From the NCBI GenBank assembly GCA_964036315.1, contig OZ038517.1, positions 47,910,237-47,974,236 of the forward strand: a stretch of 64,000 nucleotides of DNA, given 5' to 3'. The DNA is from Acanthosepion esculentum. Lineage: Eukaryota; Mollusca; Cephalopoda; Sepiida; Sepiidae. Shown here piece by piece: positions 30,050-40,025 of this stretch. Within the stretch, counting starts at the first letter, position 1. Each line of letters starts with the position of its first letter. Position numbers and translations under genes: made by a program. The notes below the pieces were generated by a model. That model was not told the DNA's origin. It saw only the letters and a list, made by a program, of their open reading frames with translations, and searched no databases.

Positions 30050-30515
30050 CGCGGGCAATGAAACGAGAACAGTCTACCCTAAAAGTTTCTCTTCGGAATT
30101 CCCTGTAGGTTACCCAGATCGATATACACCGGTTGAAGGCCAGGGTGCAGTTGTAGCACTAATCATCAGCCAGGTTAGGATTAACGCGCCAAGTTCACGC
30201 CAGCAAAAGGCCCAACACGCCTAGTGGATTAAAGCATTGGTTCCGATTGGTGACACAGTGATTGTGAGTTCAATCCCTGGGTCAGTGTTTACATTGACTC
30301 GGTGAAAATAGGCAAGAAATTACAGAGCTGCATTAAAAATAAGAACTAGACGAGATATGCCCAGACATGGGCAGTGAAACGAGAACAGTCTACCCTAAAT
30401 GTTTCTCTTCAGAATTAGGTTACCCAGATCGATATGCACCTGTTGAAGGCCAGAGCGCACAACGTCCGAAACATTGTAATATCGGCAACAAAGATGAAGA
30501 CAATAGTCAGAATAT
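30050..30515 (+). repeat. Two PLE-tail repeats with a tRNA-like SINE head between
   Basis: 30060-30170 is one degraded tail. 30205-30290 is tRNA-like (CTAGTGGATTAAAGCATTGG box A, GTGAGTTCAATCCCTGGG box B). 30344-30510 is a second tail (GAAACGAGAACAGTCTACCC ... TGTTGAAGGCC ... GAAACATTG ... GATGAAGACAATAGTC). The head-plus-tail order recurs at 44425 and 60855. Confidence 0.65.
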
Positions 30516-30850
30516 AGTATAAAAGTAATGTTTATTGAATGTTAACAAAAAGAAAAGTGACGCAGACAAAGCATGAGTATGACCCATTGGGTAAATCCCT
30601 CTTCAATACCATTCAAAATAACTATAACATTTTGTCCGACTTATTTTTAGATCAGATGTGACCAGCATATATTCTCATTGTTAATTTTCGCCTGAATTCT
30701 TGTAATTAAAAGTTATCATTATTTATATTATTTACAATTGTATTAAGGACATGCCAATTTAAGCTTGAATGCTAATATCATAAATAATAATAACGCCTCA
30801 CCCTAGTAATTCTGACAAATATATTATTTACTGGACTAACAGTAACTATA
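30516..30850. other. No recognisable feature
   Basis: AT-rich sequence with no motif. Confidence 0.4.
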
Positions 30851-30859
30851 GACTCAACA

Positions 30860-31350
30860 CGGAGGAGGTAGTGTTACCCTGGGTCAAGAGGGTGGCTGCT
30901 GGAGGATCCTGTGTCTGGCAACAGAACTCTTCGCCATGTCATACAAGCAGGTGAACCCAGTCATGGCTGTCAAACAATTTCTGCGACCCCTTACATCTAG
31001 CCACCTAACTCCCCAGACTACAACCCATTTAATTATTATGTGTGGAAACAGTTGAACGAGAGACCAACAAAACTCCTTGCAAGACCAAAGATGAACCCAT
31101 AGCAATGATTATGGCAGCATTCACCAACTTAAACAAGGAGACCGCCCAGAAGAGTTGCAGGAGATTCCGAAGTAGCCCGAGGGCCGTGGTTGAAGCCAAT
31201 GGCGATTTTATTGAATTAAATTACTCTTTCGTATTTCAAGATATTTTTGTATAGTTTTGGCAGATGTATCTGTTAAAATGAGATGTCAGTGTTATTTTCA
31301 TTTTTTTCGTCATTTAGACGACAATTTATCCATCGCACCGTGAATATGTA
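30860..31350 (+). pseudogene. Tc1/mariner transposase 3' half and terminal repeat
   Basis: In changing frames the plus strand gives QQNSSPCHTSR, PPNSPDYNPFNYYVW, then VERETNKTPCKTKDE, AAFTNLNKETAQKSCRRFR and VVEANGDFIELNYSF. This is the C-terminal half of the transposase whose remains lie at 22616-23408. The residue expected to be the third catalytic Asp (PLDYYVW-type) is Asn here. The 3' terminal repeat (TTTAGACGACAATTTATCCA, then TCGCACC) ends near 31342. The 5' half is missing. Confidence 0.78.
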
Positions 31351-31620
31351 GTATGTCATTAACTCCAGGAAATAACTCTGGATCGAATTTAATATCTGTC
31401 AAGAACAGGTGACCCAAAAAGTGTCAATTTGTGGTGACTCCCATATTTTACTGGGTTCACCCTATAGGTTTTGCACGTCAGTACACAAAACGATATAATA
31501 GCAATAAGATTTGAGCAAGAAGATGACCTCAAAGCCACCAAGTGCAGCACTGGGCCTTAAATAAATGTCGGTGAATGCACCAATATTAACTGGAAGTGAA
31601 ACCAGCTAACTTCAGATACA
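31351..31620. other. No recognisable feature
   Basis: Mixed sequence without motifs. Confidence 0.4.
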
Positions 31621-31760
31621 TAAGAACGTCTTGCTAGAATAATTGCGACTTAGTAGTCACTTCGGTCCCCACTGAGTGCCCTATACTTTCGGCCTTGTGC
31701 CACCTCTGAGCTCCACTCAGAAAATCAGACAACTGGATGACATTAAGTTATATAAACATC
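31621..31760 (+). repeat. tRNA-SINE tail fragment
   Basis: CTTAGTAGTCACTTCGGTCC, CTATACTTTCGGCCTTGTGC and CACCTCTGAGCTCCACTCAG match the 3' part of the SINE at 32150-32310. A similar GGCCTTGTGCCACATCTGA scrap is at 24230. Confidence 0.6.
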
Positions 31761-31935
31761 CAACCCTTGAGCAGGGGAGGAGATTCCTTTACGTTTCTTG
31801 TTTTTTAGGATTTTTCCCCATTACAAGCTCAAGAGCCCCTCAAGGTTGAGGTTTACTGAACGCTGCTATACGCTCCATTCTTGCTCTGCTATGTCTCTTG
31901 TAAAGATAGTGTATAGCAGAGGGAGTCAGCTAATT

Positions 31936-32079
31936 CCCTACACGCAAGCCACCAATCTGCCACTGGGTGGCATGTCACTAGTGTTTGCTGTCGGCCCGCC
32001 GGCGCGTTCGTCTCGGCGTGTTCGTCTGAGGCCCGCCGGCGGCACTTAGGTGGCTGCCACCAGCGGCTTGCGTGTAGGG
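31936..32079. mobile_element. GC-rich MITE-like palindrome
   Basis: 144 bp bounded by CCCTACACGCAAGCC and its complement. Inside, GGCCCGCCGGCG occurs twice and GTTCGTCT twice. It is far more GC-rich than its surroundings. No clear target duplication is visible; the flanks (TAATT and TTACT) are only suggestive. A small DNA transposon is the likeliest reading. Confidence 0.6.
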
Positions 32080-32149
32080 TTACTGAAGCGTTACAATAAC
32101 CCATCCATATTTTGTAGGTTCTTTAGCAATTGACTGTATATGTAGGTTC

Positions 32150-32310
32150 CACTTAGGGCACCTGGACGCGGTGTAATGGTTTGAAAGCTTGTCTTGCTAG
32201 GTCATTTACGACTGAGCAGTGAGTTCGATCCGCACAGGGTGGCCCATTCTTTCGGCATTGTGCCACCTCTGAGCTGCACTCGGAAAATCACTATATAAGT
32301 TCCACTTGAG
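32150..32310 (+). repeat. tRNA-derived SINE
   Basis: GGTGTAATGGTTTGAAAGC (box A) and GCAGTGAGTTCGATCCGCAC (box B) lie about 40 bp apart, then a tail (GGCCCATTCTTTCGGCATTG, CACCTCTGAGCTGCACTC). The best-preserved copy of this SINE in the window. Confidence 0.7.
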
Positions 32311-32866
32311 GTCTTGTCAGAAGATTAAATGTTTGCAAAAAACAGCAAACCACATATTGTCGATTTGGCCTGCATTAATTTGACATTGTCGAGAAGTGAA
32401 TAAATCTGGCTTTTTTTTTTTTGTTTTCGAAAATTTACTCCCATATTCGTATTATAATATTTATAAGGACCGCTTCAATTTAGTGGGCCGATGTCAGGTG
32501 TGCTTGGCTTTCTTTTCCAAACAAATAATAATGAGCGTTGTCTTTCAAATTATTGTTTCGGTAAAATTTCACGAAAACATTAAACAAGCAATAAATATAT
32601 AATGTTATTTATTTTCTATTATTTTCTGCTTCGTTGTCTTTTGTTAGAGTTGCTTGCGGGTTTAAAATGTCTAATTGTGACAAGGTTTCGTTAATTGAAC
32701 AAGTTACAGTGTTGGATCCCAAACATAAATTCAATTATTTGGCACGTTGCAAATAAACTTCCAAAATTATTAATTTATTTATAATTGCCAGTGGAGAAAG
32801 AACAAAAATACTGTTTAAAATATTCCAATAACGTGCATAAATTAACTCAGAATATGTAAATTATTA
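32311..32866. other. No recognisable feature
   Basis: AT-rich sequence; one 68-codon frame without motifs. Confidence 0.4.
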
Positions 32867-32979
32867 TTATTTGCATGGCGGACTAATAATTTGATTCATA
32901 CAGGAGAGGTAATTATTTTCAGCAAGAATGAAAAAAAAAATGTTTGCAAACTTATCAGTTATTATCATTATAAGAACAC

Positions 32980-33480
32980 AAATACACATCAAGTGCTCCA
33001 GACCAGGTGCAATCTTCAGCCGAGCGCCGTGCTTCAGCAAGGTTTCGGCCCAGTACCTTTCCGCACGGTGGGCCCGCAACAGCTGGATGATGTTACGTTG
33101 CAAGCGGTCTATGTTAATTACATGCGACTCGATAAGAATTTTTGGGTAATCCATACACCTCCTCCGCTTTTTCATCACAAGTCTTTATCACCTTCTCCGG
33201 CTTTGGGATTCCAGCACACTTGAGGAATCTCTTTAAAGAGGCAGCAGGAAATCCTCTACAGCCAACCTCAAATGGCACCAGAGTGCAGCTATATCCTCTC
33301 TCACGGACTTCAGCCACCAGTTCCTCATACCGAAGCAACTTTCTTTCATGCGCCTCCTCAATCCTTTCTTCCCATGCTACTGTCAGTTCGCCAAGCAACA
33401 GATGTTGCTTCTCGAAATCAATTAAGACCAGATCTGGTCTCAGAACAGACACAACGATCTCCACTGATGAGATTATCAGT
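32980..33480 (-). pseudogene. LINE ORF end with PD-(D/E)XK-like endonuclease domain
   Basis: The minus strand from 33464 to 33114 is open for 116 codons: SVLRPDLVLIDFEKQHLLLG, ELTVAWEERIEEAHERKLLR, YEELVAEVRERGYSC, VGCRGFPAASLKRFLKCAGI. An RPD motif followed at about 13 residues by an acidic residue, then ELT...E...K, resembles the restriction-like endonuclease at the C-terminus of R2/NeSL-type non-LTR retroelements. Proteins with RPD...ELTVPWE...EVGCRGF are widespread in fish, cnidarian and mollusc genomes as repeats. A frame change near 33130-33150 leads into LQRNIIQLLRAHRAERYWAE, down to about 32980. No RT is adjacent. A host gene is possible but less likely. Confidence 0.5.
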
Positions 33481-33514
33481 GTGTCACTGTGTCATACTTT
33501 TTCAAATTTACCCC

Positions 33515-33760
33515 GAGAGAGCGTAGCCCAACACATATCATTTTGGAATAAAGCCGACTCCGTGAACAAATTAAAAACATTCCGGGCCGGATCTGGACTC
33601 CAAGTTTTCATTTCAGCGACTTTTTACGTTGATTTTTTGCTACGAATTTTTTTGTACGATAACAGTTTTAAAAATTTGGAATTAAATTTGGGAATAATCG
33701 AAATTAATTGCGAAATCCAGCGAAAGTCACCCACGAAATAAAAATAATTCTCTATACGGA
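33515..33760. repeat. Retroelement-like scrap
   Basis: Plus-strand residues FWNKADSVNKLKTF resemble the FWNQADSMSKLKTF block read on the minus strand at 59690-59880, so the two loci share a dispersed repeat. The WNxxD/SxNxLKxF pattern is common at RT C-termini. Confidence 0.5.
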
Positions 33761-33989
33761 AAGTAAGGACCTACGTACATGAAATTGTCTTTAAATTAAA
33801 TGACGGCAGAAGAATTACATTTTAAAAGGTAAGCTTAAATATTAATGCAATGCTCAAATGCAGCGATAAATTTTGAGTTCTGTAGATTATTGTTGCCTAT
33901 CACATCTACTCTTCCCGATCTATTGTAATGAAGGCCCAATCAAGAGCCCTCCACGGGAGCTAGCTTGAATGCCTCCCGATAGTGAGGCT

Positions 33990-34530
33990 TTTAAACTTGT
34001 ACATATATAGGTTTGGTTTGGTTTGTTTTACGGCATATCAACCTCAATGGGTTATTTAATGTCGACAAGATTTTTATTACTGGTAATATTTTTTTTTTCA
34101 AATGTATTGCTGGTAATTTTTTTTCTTTTCAAAAATTTATTTCTGGTAATATTTTTTTCTTCAAAAGTGTATCACTTGTAATTTTTTTTTCTCCAAAAGT
34201 ATAGCTGGTAATATCTTTTTTCAAAAATGCATTGCTGGTAATTATTTTTTCTTCAAAAACTTGGTAATAACTTTTTTTACAAAGTATTTCTGGTATTAAA
34301 ACCTATCTTTACACTTTCATAGTGTTTTGACCCCAGTTTCGGGGTTAACTATTTGCCCATAGCTGGGACCCAAACAGGTGCTACCACCCCGGGTAGGGGT
34401 GAACCTGTGAAAACAAGCAATTAAGAGGTGGTTCCACACTCCTCAAAACCTCCTGATCTGAGGCGTTGATGTTGGGTGGAGTTTATCGTCTTACCCAGGT
34501 CGCGGATGTAGTTTATAGTCATACCCAGGA
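33990..34530 (+). repeat. Repeat D, long copy
   Basis: TTTACGGCATATCAACCTCA starts the unit. A T-rich internal array follows (about five units of 35-40 bp, TGCTGGTAATTTTTTTTC-like), then TTTTGACCCCAGTTTC, GCTGGGACCCAAACAGGTGC, CAATTAAGAGGTGGTTCCAC and GCGGATGTAGTTTATAG. Other copies are at 6596, 42330, 52830, 53280 and 53915. Confidence 0.75.
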
Positions 34531-34570
34531 CGGTATATATATATATATATATATATATAAAAACAAACTA

Positions 34571-34630
<60 letters not shown>

Positions 34631-34794
34631 AAACTAGTATATATATATATATATATAAACAAACTAGTATATATATATATATATATATATAAACAAACTA
34701 GTATATATATATATAAACAAACTAGTATATATATAAACAAACTAGTATATATATATATATAAACAAACTAGTATATATATATATAAACAAACTA

Positions 34795-34837
<43 letters not shown>

Positions 34838-34882
34838 TAAACAAACTAGTATATATATATATATATATATATAAACAAACTA

Positions 34883-34921
<39 letters not shown>

Positions 34922-34964
34922 TAAACAAACTAGTATATATATATATATATATATAAACAAACTA

Positions 34965-35028
<64 letters not shown>

Positions 35029-35030
35029 GT
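34531..35030. repeat. (TA)n array punctuated by AAACAAACTAG
   Basis: TA runs of varying length alternate with AAACAAACTAG about 13 times. The motif returns at 35380-35530 (also with GAGAGA in place of part of it) and in altered form at 35790-35990. Open frames of Tyr-Ile repeats are artefacts. Confidence 0.95.
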
Positions 35031-35300
35031 ATAAATAATGAAGAGGTTATAATGGTTCCAACGAGAGAAAAGTGTGCATATTTAAAAAAAGAGATACCGC
35101 AAACGTTTTTGGTTGTAATGTGGATTTAAAAAAAAAAATATTATCCTTTATTTTTCATAATTTTACAACACGTGTTTCTGGTTTCGCGACTGTCTTCAGG
35201 TAAATGGTGGAGATTTCCACATATTATTAAAAATAATTAATTTTTTTCTTTATGTTTTTCAATGTTAAATATTCTCGATACGAGTGTTGGTAATCCGAAT
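35031..35300. other. Unassigned segment between TA fields
   Basis: The minus strand holds CTGAAGACAGTCGCGAAAC (35181-35199), a hammerhead-like string without a convincing stem II; such strings are common at PLE 3' ends. Nothing else is recognised. Confidence 0.4.
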
Positions 35301-35311
35301 GTCTTTCTTGA

Positions 35312-35372
<61 letters not shown>

Positions 35373-35464
35373 GAGAGAGAGAGAGAGAGAAACTAGTATA
35401 TATATATATAGAGAGAGAGAGAGACAAACTAGTATATATATATATATATATATAAACAAACTAG

Positions 35465-35498
<34 letters not shown>

Positions 35499-35523
35499 CA
35501 AACTAGTATATATATATAAATTA

Positions 35524-35574
<51 letters not shown>
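35301..35574. repeat. (TA)n and (GA)n tracts with AAACAAACTAG
   Basis: TA runs, two GAGAGA stretches (35370-35394, 35411-35424) and further AAACAAACTAG units. Confidence 0.9.
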
Positions 35575-35578
<4 letters not shown>

Positions 35579-35768
35579 TGAACATAGAAGTCAGCACTTA
35601 GAGGCGACAGTCTGTTTCATGTTGCCTGATGATTGAATCTAGCATGAAACAGACTGTCGCCTCTAAGTGTTGACTTCTATGTTCACTTTTATATTTACAC
35701 ACGCTCTATCTCTGATATTGAGCACCTTATCCCATAAATATAGCACATTTTAAGACTATATTTATTCA
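35575..35768. mobile_element. Short foldback of the palindrome-2 family with hammerhead core
   Basis: Left arm AAAGTGAACATAGAAGTCAG to about 35620. Right arm carries CTGATGA (35626-35632), TTGAATCTAGCAT, GAAACAGACTGTC (35646-35658) and CCTCTAAGTGTTGACTTC. The middle 500 bp of palindrome 2 are absent, so the arms are nearly back to back. The shared outer flank (TTACACACGCTCTATCTCTG) continues to 35768, then (TA)n. Confidence 0.8.
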
Positions 35769-35853
35769 TATATATATATATATATATAAAGTAGTATATA
35801 TATACATATATATGAACTAGTATATATATATATACATATATATATAAAAACTA

Positions 35854-35900
<47 letters not shown>

Positions 35901-35966
35901 AATTTTGTTTCTTTTATTTTATCCAGATATTATATATATATATATATACATATATATAAACTATTA

Positions 35967-36040
<74 letters not shown>
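35769..36040. repeat. (TA)n field
   Basis: Long TA runs interrupted by short unique bits (AATTTTGTTTCTTTTATTTT near 35900). Confidence 0.95.
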
Positions 36041-36042
<2 letters not shown>

Positions 36043-36164
36043 TCACTTTAGACGTTATTTTTAGTGTATACTCGTATTTGAGTAGGCACTCCGTTTATTT
36101 ATTACAGTCTATTTATTTTCACCTATGGCCCCTAATATTGGAAAAATCTTATCATGTCCTTGTT

Positions 36165-36530
36165 TGTAGAGTTTCTCTGGGTTTTCTCAATTCGGTTTAC
36201 CGAGAACCAACGTTTACTTGTTTATATACCCGTTAGGACTCTTTTCGTCCCATAAAACGGAAATTAAATTTAATTAAGACTGTTACCCATAAAGGCCTTA
36301 ATGATCTGTTCTGAAACCAAGCTGGACGATGAGATCAGGTTTATTATTACTACTCTCTGCTACAATGCGTAGCCATTGAACATTGTTCAATCCGTATTTA
36401 AAAATAAAATTTCTGAGTTTAATAATGTCAAACCTGCTTCAGTACAGAGATGTCCTATGTCCCTACGTCTTCCTTAGCTAAGGGGCATTAATAACATATG
36501 TGCTGAACGAATTTCCTTATTTTGCGATGT
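36165..36530 (+). pseudogene. PLE reverse-transcriptase end, part 1 of a split element
   Basis: The plus strand reads [14 protein letters not shown], a signature of the Penelope RT thumb (RKPTFTGLY). After one-base shifts come LNLIKTVTHKGL and ICSETKLDDEIRFI..., NIVQSVFKNKISEFNNVK, with stops replacing residues at three places. It is the 3' part of a PLE ORF just upstream of the endonuclease linker. The coding block ends near 36530, where an unrelated segment is inserted. Confidence 0.75.
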
Positions 36531-36539
36531 CAGCGAACA

Positions 36540-36975
36540 CTCGTTGTCACTCTGTAATGCCAACGAATACTCGTTATCGTTTTCGTAATACTCGATGTAG
36601 TAGAGACTTTGTAATCGCAGATACAACTATAGTACGCCGTTCAACAATACTGGTGTCAGACGCCGTCGAATGATCTCACGCTACTAGTACTTGTTCGATA
36701 ATATTCGCTCGGGTAGTAATCCGTATAGTGATCCGAATAGAGAAATAGTATAGTGAAGAGTAGAGAAGAGCGGTCCGTATAGTAATAGAGGATAGTCTAG
36801 AAATGGTGATCCGAATAGTAATAGATGATAGAACAGATCTGTTAGACACACGCTACCTTCCATATATGCGTTTCCTCTATGGCCACGTAGTATACTTAAT
36901 TCAATAATGGGGATCACCTCTGCTTGTTCACTGGCGATCTATGTTCAAACCCAAGTGCCGGCAGAGACCCTTTAT
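36540..36975. mobile_element. Insertion inside the PLE, related to the 34-bp array flank
   Basis: 36700-36900 contains TAGTAATCCGTATAGTGATC-like units and ends with CATATATGCGTTTCCTCTAT, the complement of the 1980-2005 flank. AACACTCGT occurs on both sides of the segment (about 36536 and 37021), but I cannot define exact ends. It interrupts the PLE reading. Confidence 0.45.
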
Positions 36976-36984
36976 TCCTATATA

Positions 36985-37199
36985 ACACCTTAACAGTTCG
37001 ACAAGGCTACTTTTCTGCTAACACTCGTGTGGTTTTCTCTGCTATACCTGCTCTTCTATCCATGCGGAAAGACGTTCCTCCACCTCACCATAATAGTTCT
37101 CTGATTTATTTATTTAAATGTTGTTGCAGTTCGCACTACATCGGAAGAACGACTCAAAGGCTGGATGTTTACAATTAAGCAACACGTGCCTACAAATAT
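36985..37199 (+). pseudogene. PLE linker and GIY-YIG start, part 2
   Basis: Reads VRQGYFSANTRVVFSAIPAL, KDVPPPHHNSSLIYLFKC and CSSHYIGRTTQRLDV. The Cys-containing linker, then YLFKC...SHYIGRT, is the classic start of the PLE GIY-YIG domain. The frame then shifts into IKQHVPTNI-like sequence and is cut at 37199 by the next insertion. Confidence 0.82.
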
Positions 37200-37856
37200 T
37201 TTATTTTTTTCTTATATGTCATTTTCTTCTTCCTTCCAATCTTTTTTTCTTTTATCAATAAAATTTCAATTTGTTTCAGATTTCTTTCTTAAAGTTCATT
37301 TTTCTTTATTTTTCTCTTGTTTTTCTTTATTTTTAATCTTCTTTCATTTTTTAAAACTCATTCCTTTGCTTATTCAAACTCTTTCTCCTTCTCTAATTAC
37401 TGACACTTTTCTTCTTTTTTCTTTCTCTTTACTTTTTTTTTTTTATTAAATGTTTTTATACAATTTTTTGTTCTCTGTTTTCTTTCTGATGTGGACTCGA
37501 AGTAGGGGCCACGGAAGGAAAACACGGAACACGGGTTAGCGGTAAGAAAGATATATTAAACAGAAAAGTTAGAAAGAATAGTGTAAGAGTAAGCAGAGCT
37601 TACTATCCAGTGGTGTCCGATATTGGTATCGTACGCGGCTGCGCATTACTAGTGCTACTCCCATGATACTACCATTCACATAATAATATAGTATTGGGAG
37701 AGTCCATGATGTATCGGTCTCACAACAGTAACATTTACAACCCGTATACACGAGTTTAGGGACTGTCTACCTCCCCGGAAAAAAACTTTGCCCTGCGGCA
37801 AAGCCTTGTCCGAGTTCCTCTCTGCCAAACAGAGAGTTCGACAGCAGAGCACCATT
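37200..37856 (-). mobile_element. 657-bp insertion with 16-bp target duplication
   Basis: ACGTGCCTACAAATAT is present at 37184-37199 and again at 37857-37872, and the PLE reading resumes after the second copy. The insert begins with T-rich sequence (37200-37445), so on the minus strand it ends in an A-rich tail. A 16-bp duplication plus an A-rich end indicate target-primed retrotransposition of a SINE, truncated LINE or processed transcript. The non-T-rich part (37490-37850) has GCCACGGAAGGAAAACACGG and TTTGCCCTGCGGCAAAGCC and no frame I recognise. Confidence 0.7.
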
Positions 37857-38085
37857 ACGTGCCTACAAATATCCGGAACTCTAATTAGTCACCATCAGAT
37901 GTTCTAACCAACACGTAAGGGTTTTCTATCGCGGAACACATTATATATAAAAGCAATTGCGCTGCTAATTTCAATGTGGAATCGTTATCCGTCTTGAGGA
38001 GGTCCCACTCTAATTAGCACCTAAAGATATTGGAGGCGAAATATATTCTGTCCATGAAACCTTATCTTTGTTAAATATTTTTTTT
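37857..38085 (+). pseudogene. PLE endonuclease C-terminus, part 3
   Basis: With shifts, reads FYRGTHYI, then KSNCAANFNVESLSVLRRSH and LKILEAKYILSMKP. The C-rich NF...F.VL...RS...L..LEA.YI...P pattern is the end of the PLE endonuclease. Together the three parts give a PLE truncated at its 5' side and hit by two later insertions. Confidence 0.78.
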
Positions 38086-38117
38086 ATTTTTCACATACTC
38101 TCCATTCCTTTTATTGA

Positions 38118-38137
38118 TCTCTATCTATAAAGGCAGG

Positions 38138-38179
<42 letters not shown>

Positions 38180-38913
38180 CGAATGCACGGCCGCAATTTT
38201 CGACGGATTTGCACCAAAATATACATGCACATGTACATGCTCCAAATTAGCGGAAAGGCCACGACCGACTTTGCATTTCCCAACTCCCATCGATAGTGGG
38301 AATAATCAATTTTTTCATGCTTCTACGGTAGTTTTAATGTAGTTTGTGGCCATTTTCTAATGGCCAGAGTGAGAGCTGGCTGCCACGAATAGGCAGGAAG
38401 ATTCTATTAGCCAGCGTGAGAGCCAACAGCTGACTGACACGAATGTTAACTAGCATGCTAGCATGCAAAAAAAAAATCGATAGCTGCATTCGTCACAAGT
38501 GGGAAAAATTTAAATCTGCCTGGCACTTTACTCCAATTGGCTCATTCACTTGCTTAAACTCAACGTTGATTCTGATTCCGTAGAACTGGGTTGGGTGTGA
38601 AAAAGTATTTGTTGTTAACATTCTTTTTTCATTCGGTTTTTCCAGTTACGAGTCCTTTTTTAAAGCTGATCGTTTTGTGTTCATTTTGTTTAGTTCTTTT
38701 TTCGTAACAGATTTAATGTTTAGTATAGAGCTTAGAAAAAATTCGCAGTGTGAGAGAGGCAAGAAGTAAGGCATGTAGCAACATGAGCACGGCAAAGGGC
38801 ACTCCTTTAAAGGCAAGGAAGGGCAAAAATATTTTAAGTCAAGTGATAGCGATTGCTGTATGAGTCGTACGACTTTTGAATCAAGCACGGGCAACGCCGG
38901 GCCATGCTGCTAG
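38118..38913 (+). mobile_element. Non-autonomous Helitron
   Basis: Starts TCTCTATCTATAAAGGCAGG followed by a (TG)n tract, and ends with a GC-rich hairpin (CGGGCAACGCCGGGCC) a few bases before CTAG at 38910-38913, flanked by A on the left and T on the right: the expected Helitron ends and A|T insertion site. The 796 bp between hold no Rep/helicase frame, so it depends on an autonomous partner. The (TG)n at the 5' end (38139-38176) is part of the element. Confidence 0.85.
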
Positions 38914-39097
38914 TATTATATATCTGTTTATTAACTTCGCTTTAGCTCCGTTGAGCGAGGTTCGAAACCGGTTAGCTAGCGCGTTTTTAATTTGTTTTCT
39001 TTTAATTGTTCTCATGTGTGGTAATATTAAAAATAATTTTTTATCTGTTTGTGGCAGATTTATACACACACACATACATCATATATGTAATTATATG

Positions 39098-39153
<56 letters not shown>

Positions 39154-39162
39154 CACACACAC

Positions 39163-39221
<59 letters not shown>

Positions 39222-39224
39222 ATA
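38914..39224. repeat. Unassigned flank and (TA)n tracts
   Basis: 38915-39090 has no motif; 39101-39140 and 39165-39218 are TA runs with a short CA stretch between. Confidence 0.7.
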
Positions 39225-39482
39225 CACTGTTAGATAAGAACATGTAAGTTACTACTACAAATTTGTACATTTTGTTTCGACGTTTAATAAACAACATCTC
39301 ATCAGTTAACAATGATGGTAATAAACGACTTTATTTAAAAAATTAATTTTTTTGTTATTTAATTTTAAATAAAACGTTTTATTACCATCATTGCTAACTA
39401 CTGGATGAGAGGTTGTTTATTAAATGTTGAAACAAAATGTACAAATCTGTGGTAGTAATTTACATGTTCTAATGTAACAGTT
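39225..39482. repeat. Palindrome 4
   Basis: Arms of about 115 bp (GAACATGTAAGTTACTAC... and its complement) centred near 39350. One arm carries GTTTCGACGTTTAATAAACA, the other TGTTTATTAAATGTTGAAAC. Both ends adjoin TA-rich sequence. Confidence 0.82.
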
Positions 39483-39574
39483 TATAATAAATATTTATTG
39501 CTCTACTTTGTATTGAGCACTGTTTTAAATTAATGTTTTGAGCGTGGCAATTTTATTCTTCGTTCTTTTATATT

Positions 39575-39618
<44 letters not shown>

Positions 39619-39720
39619 GACATTTTTATGTTTATACATTCATTTTATAGATACAAATATTTAAGTAAATGATCTGTTTATAATAAACTGTATTAAACAA
39701 CATTTAACGGCCTGAATGTC
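39575..39720. repeat. (TA)n and a solo arm of palindrome 1
   Basis: After TA (39577-39615), GACATTTTTATGTTTATACA... to 39710 matches the left arm of 20941-21122, without the second arm. Confidence 0.8.
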
Positions 39721-39916
39721 CGAGAAATTTTCACAGAAAATTTTCGTCCTCCGAATTAGGTAGTTAATGAAAGTACATAACAACAATGTTTCTCAGTTTT
39801 TCTTATGTTTAGTTAAACAATGTTCATTAAAATATTTGAAGTAAACATCATTCAAATTGAACAATTTTTTATTGTGAAATTTATAAAAAACCCATGTGTC
39901 AAATAATTTTGCTAAC

Positions 39917-39956
<40 letters not shown>
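39721..39956. other. Unassigned sequence and (TA)n
   Basis: No motif to 39920; a TA run at 39921-39956. Confidence 0.5.
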
Positions 39957-39958
<2 letters not shown>

Positions 39959-40025
39959 CTAAGGTGTGCTATATTTATAGGATAAAGTGCTCAGTATCAG
40001 AGATAGAGTGTATGTAAATATATCA

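Noticed and set aside
30205..30290. A tRNA gene
   Set aside because: Box A and B are present, but the acceptor stem does not pair and the sequence leads into a repeat tail, as at 44425 and 60855.
34466..35597. Tyr-Ile repeat proteins
   Set aside because: Translation of (TA)n; no complexity and present in several frames.
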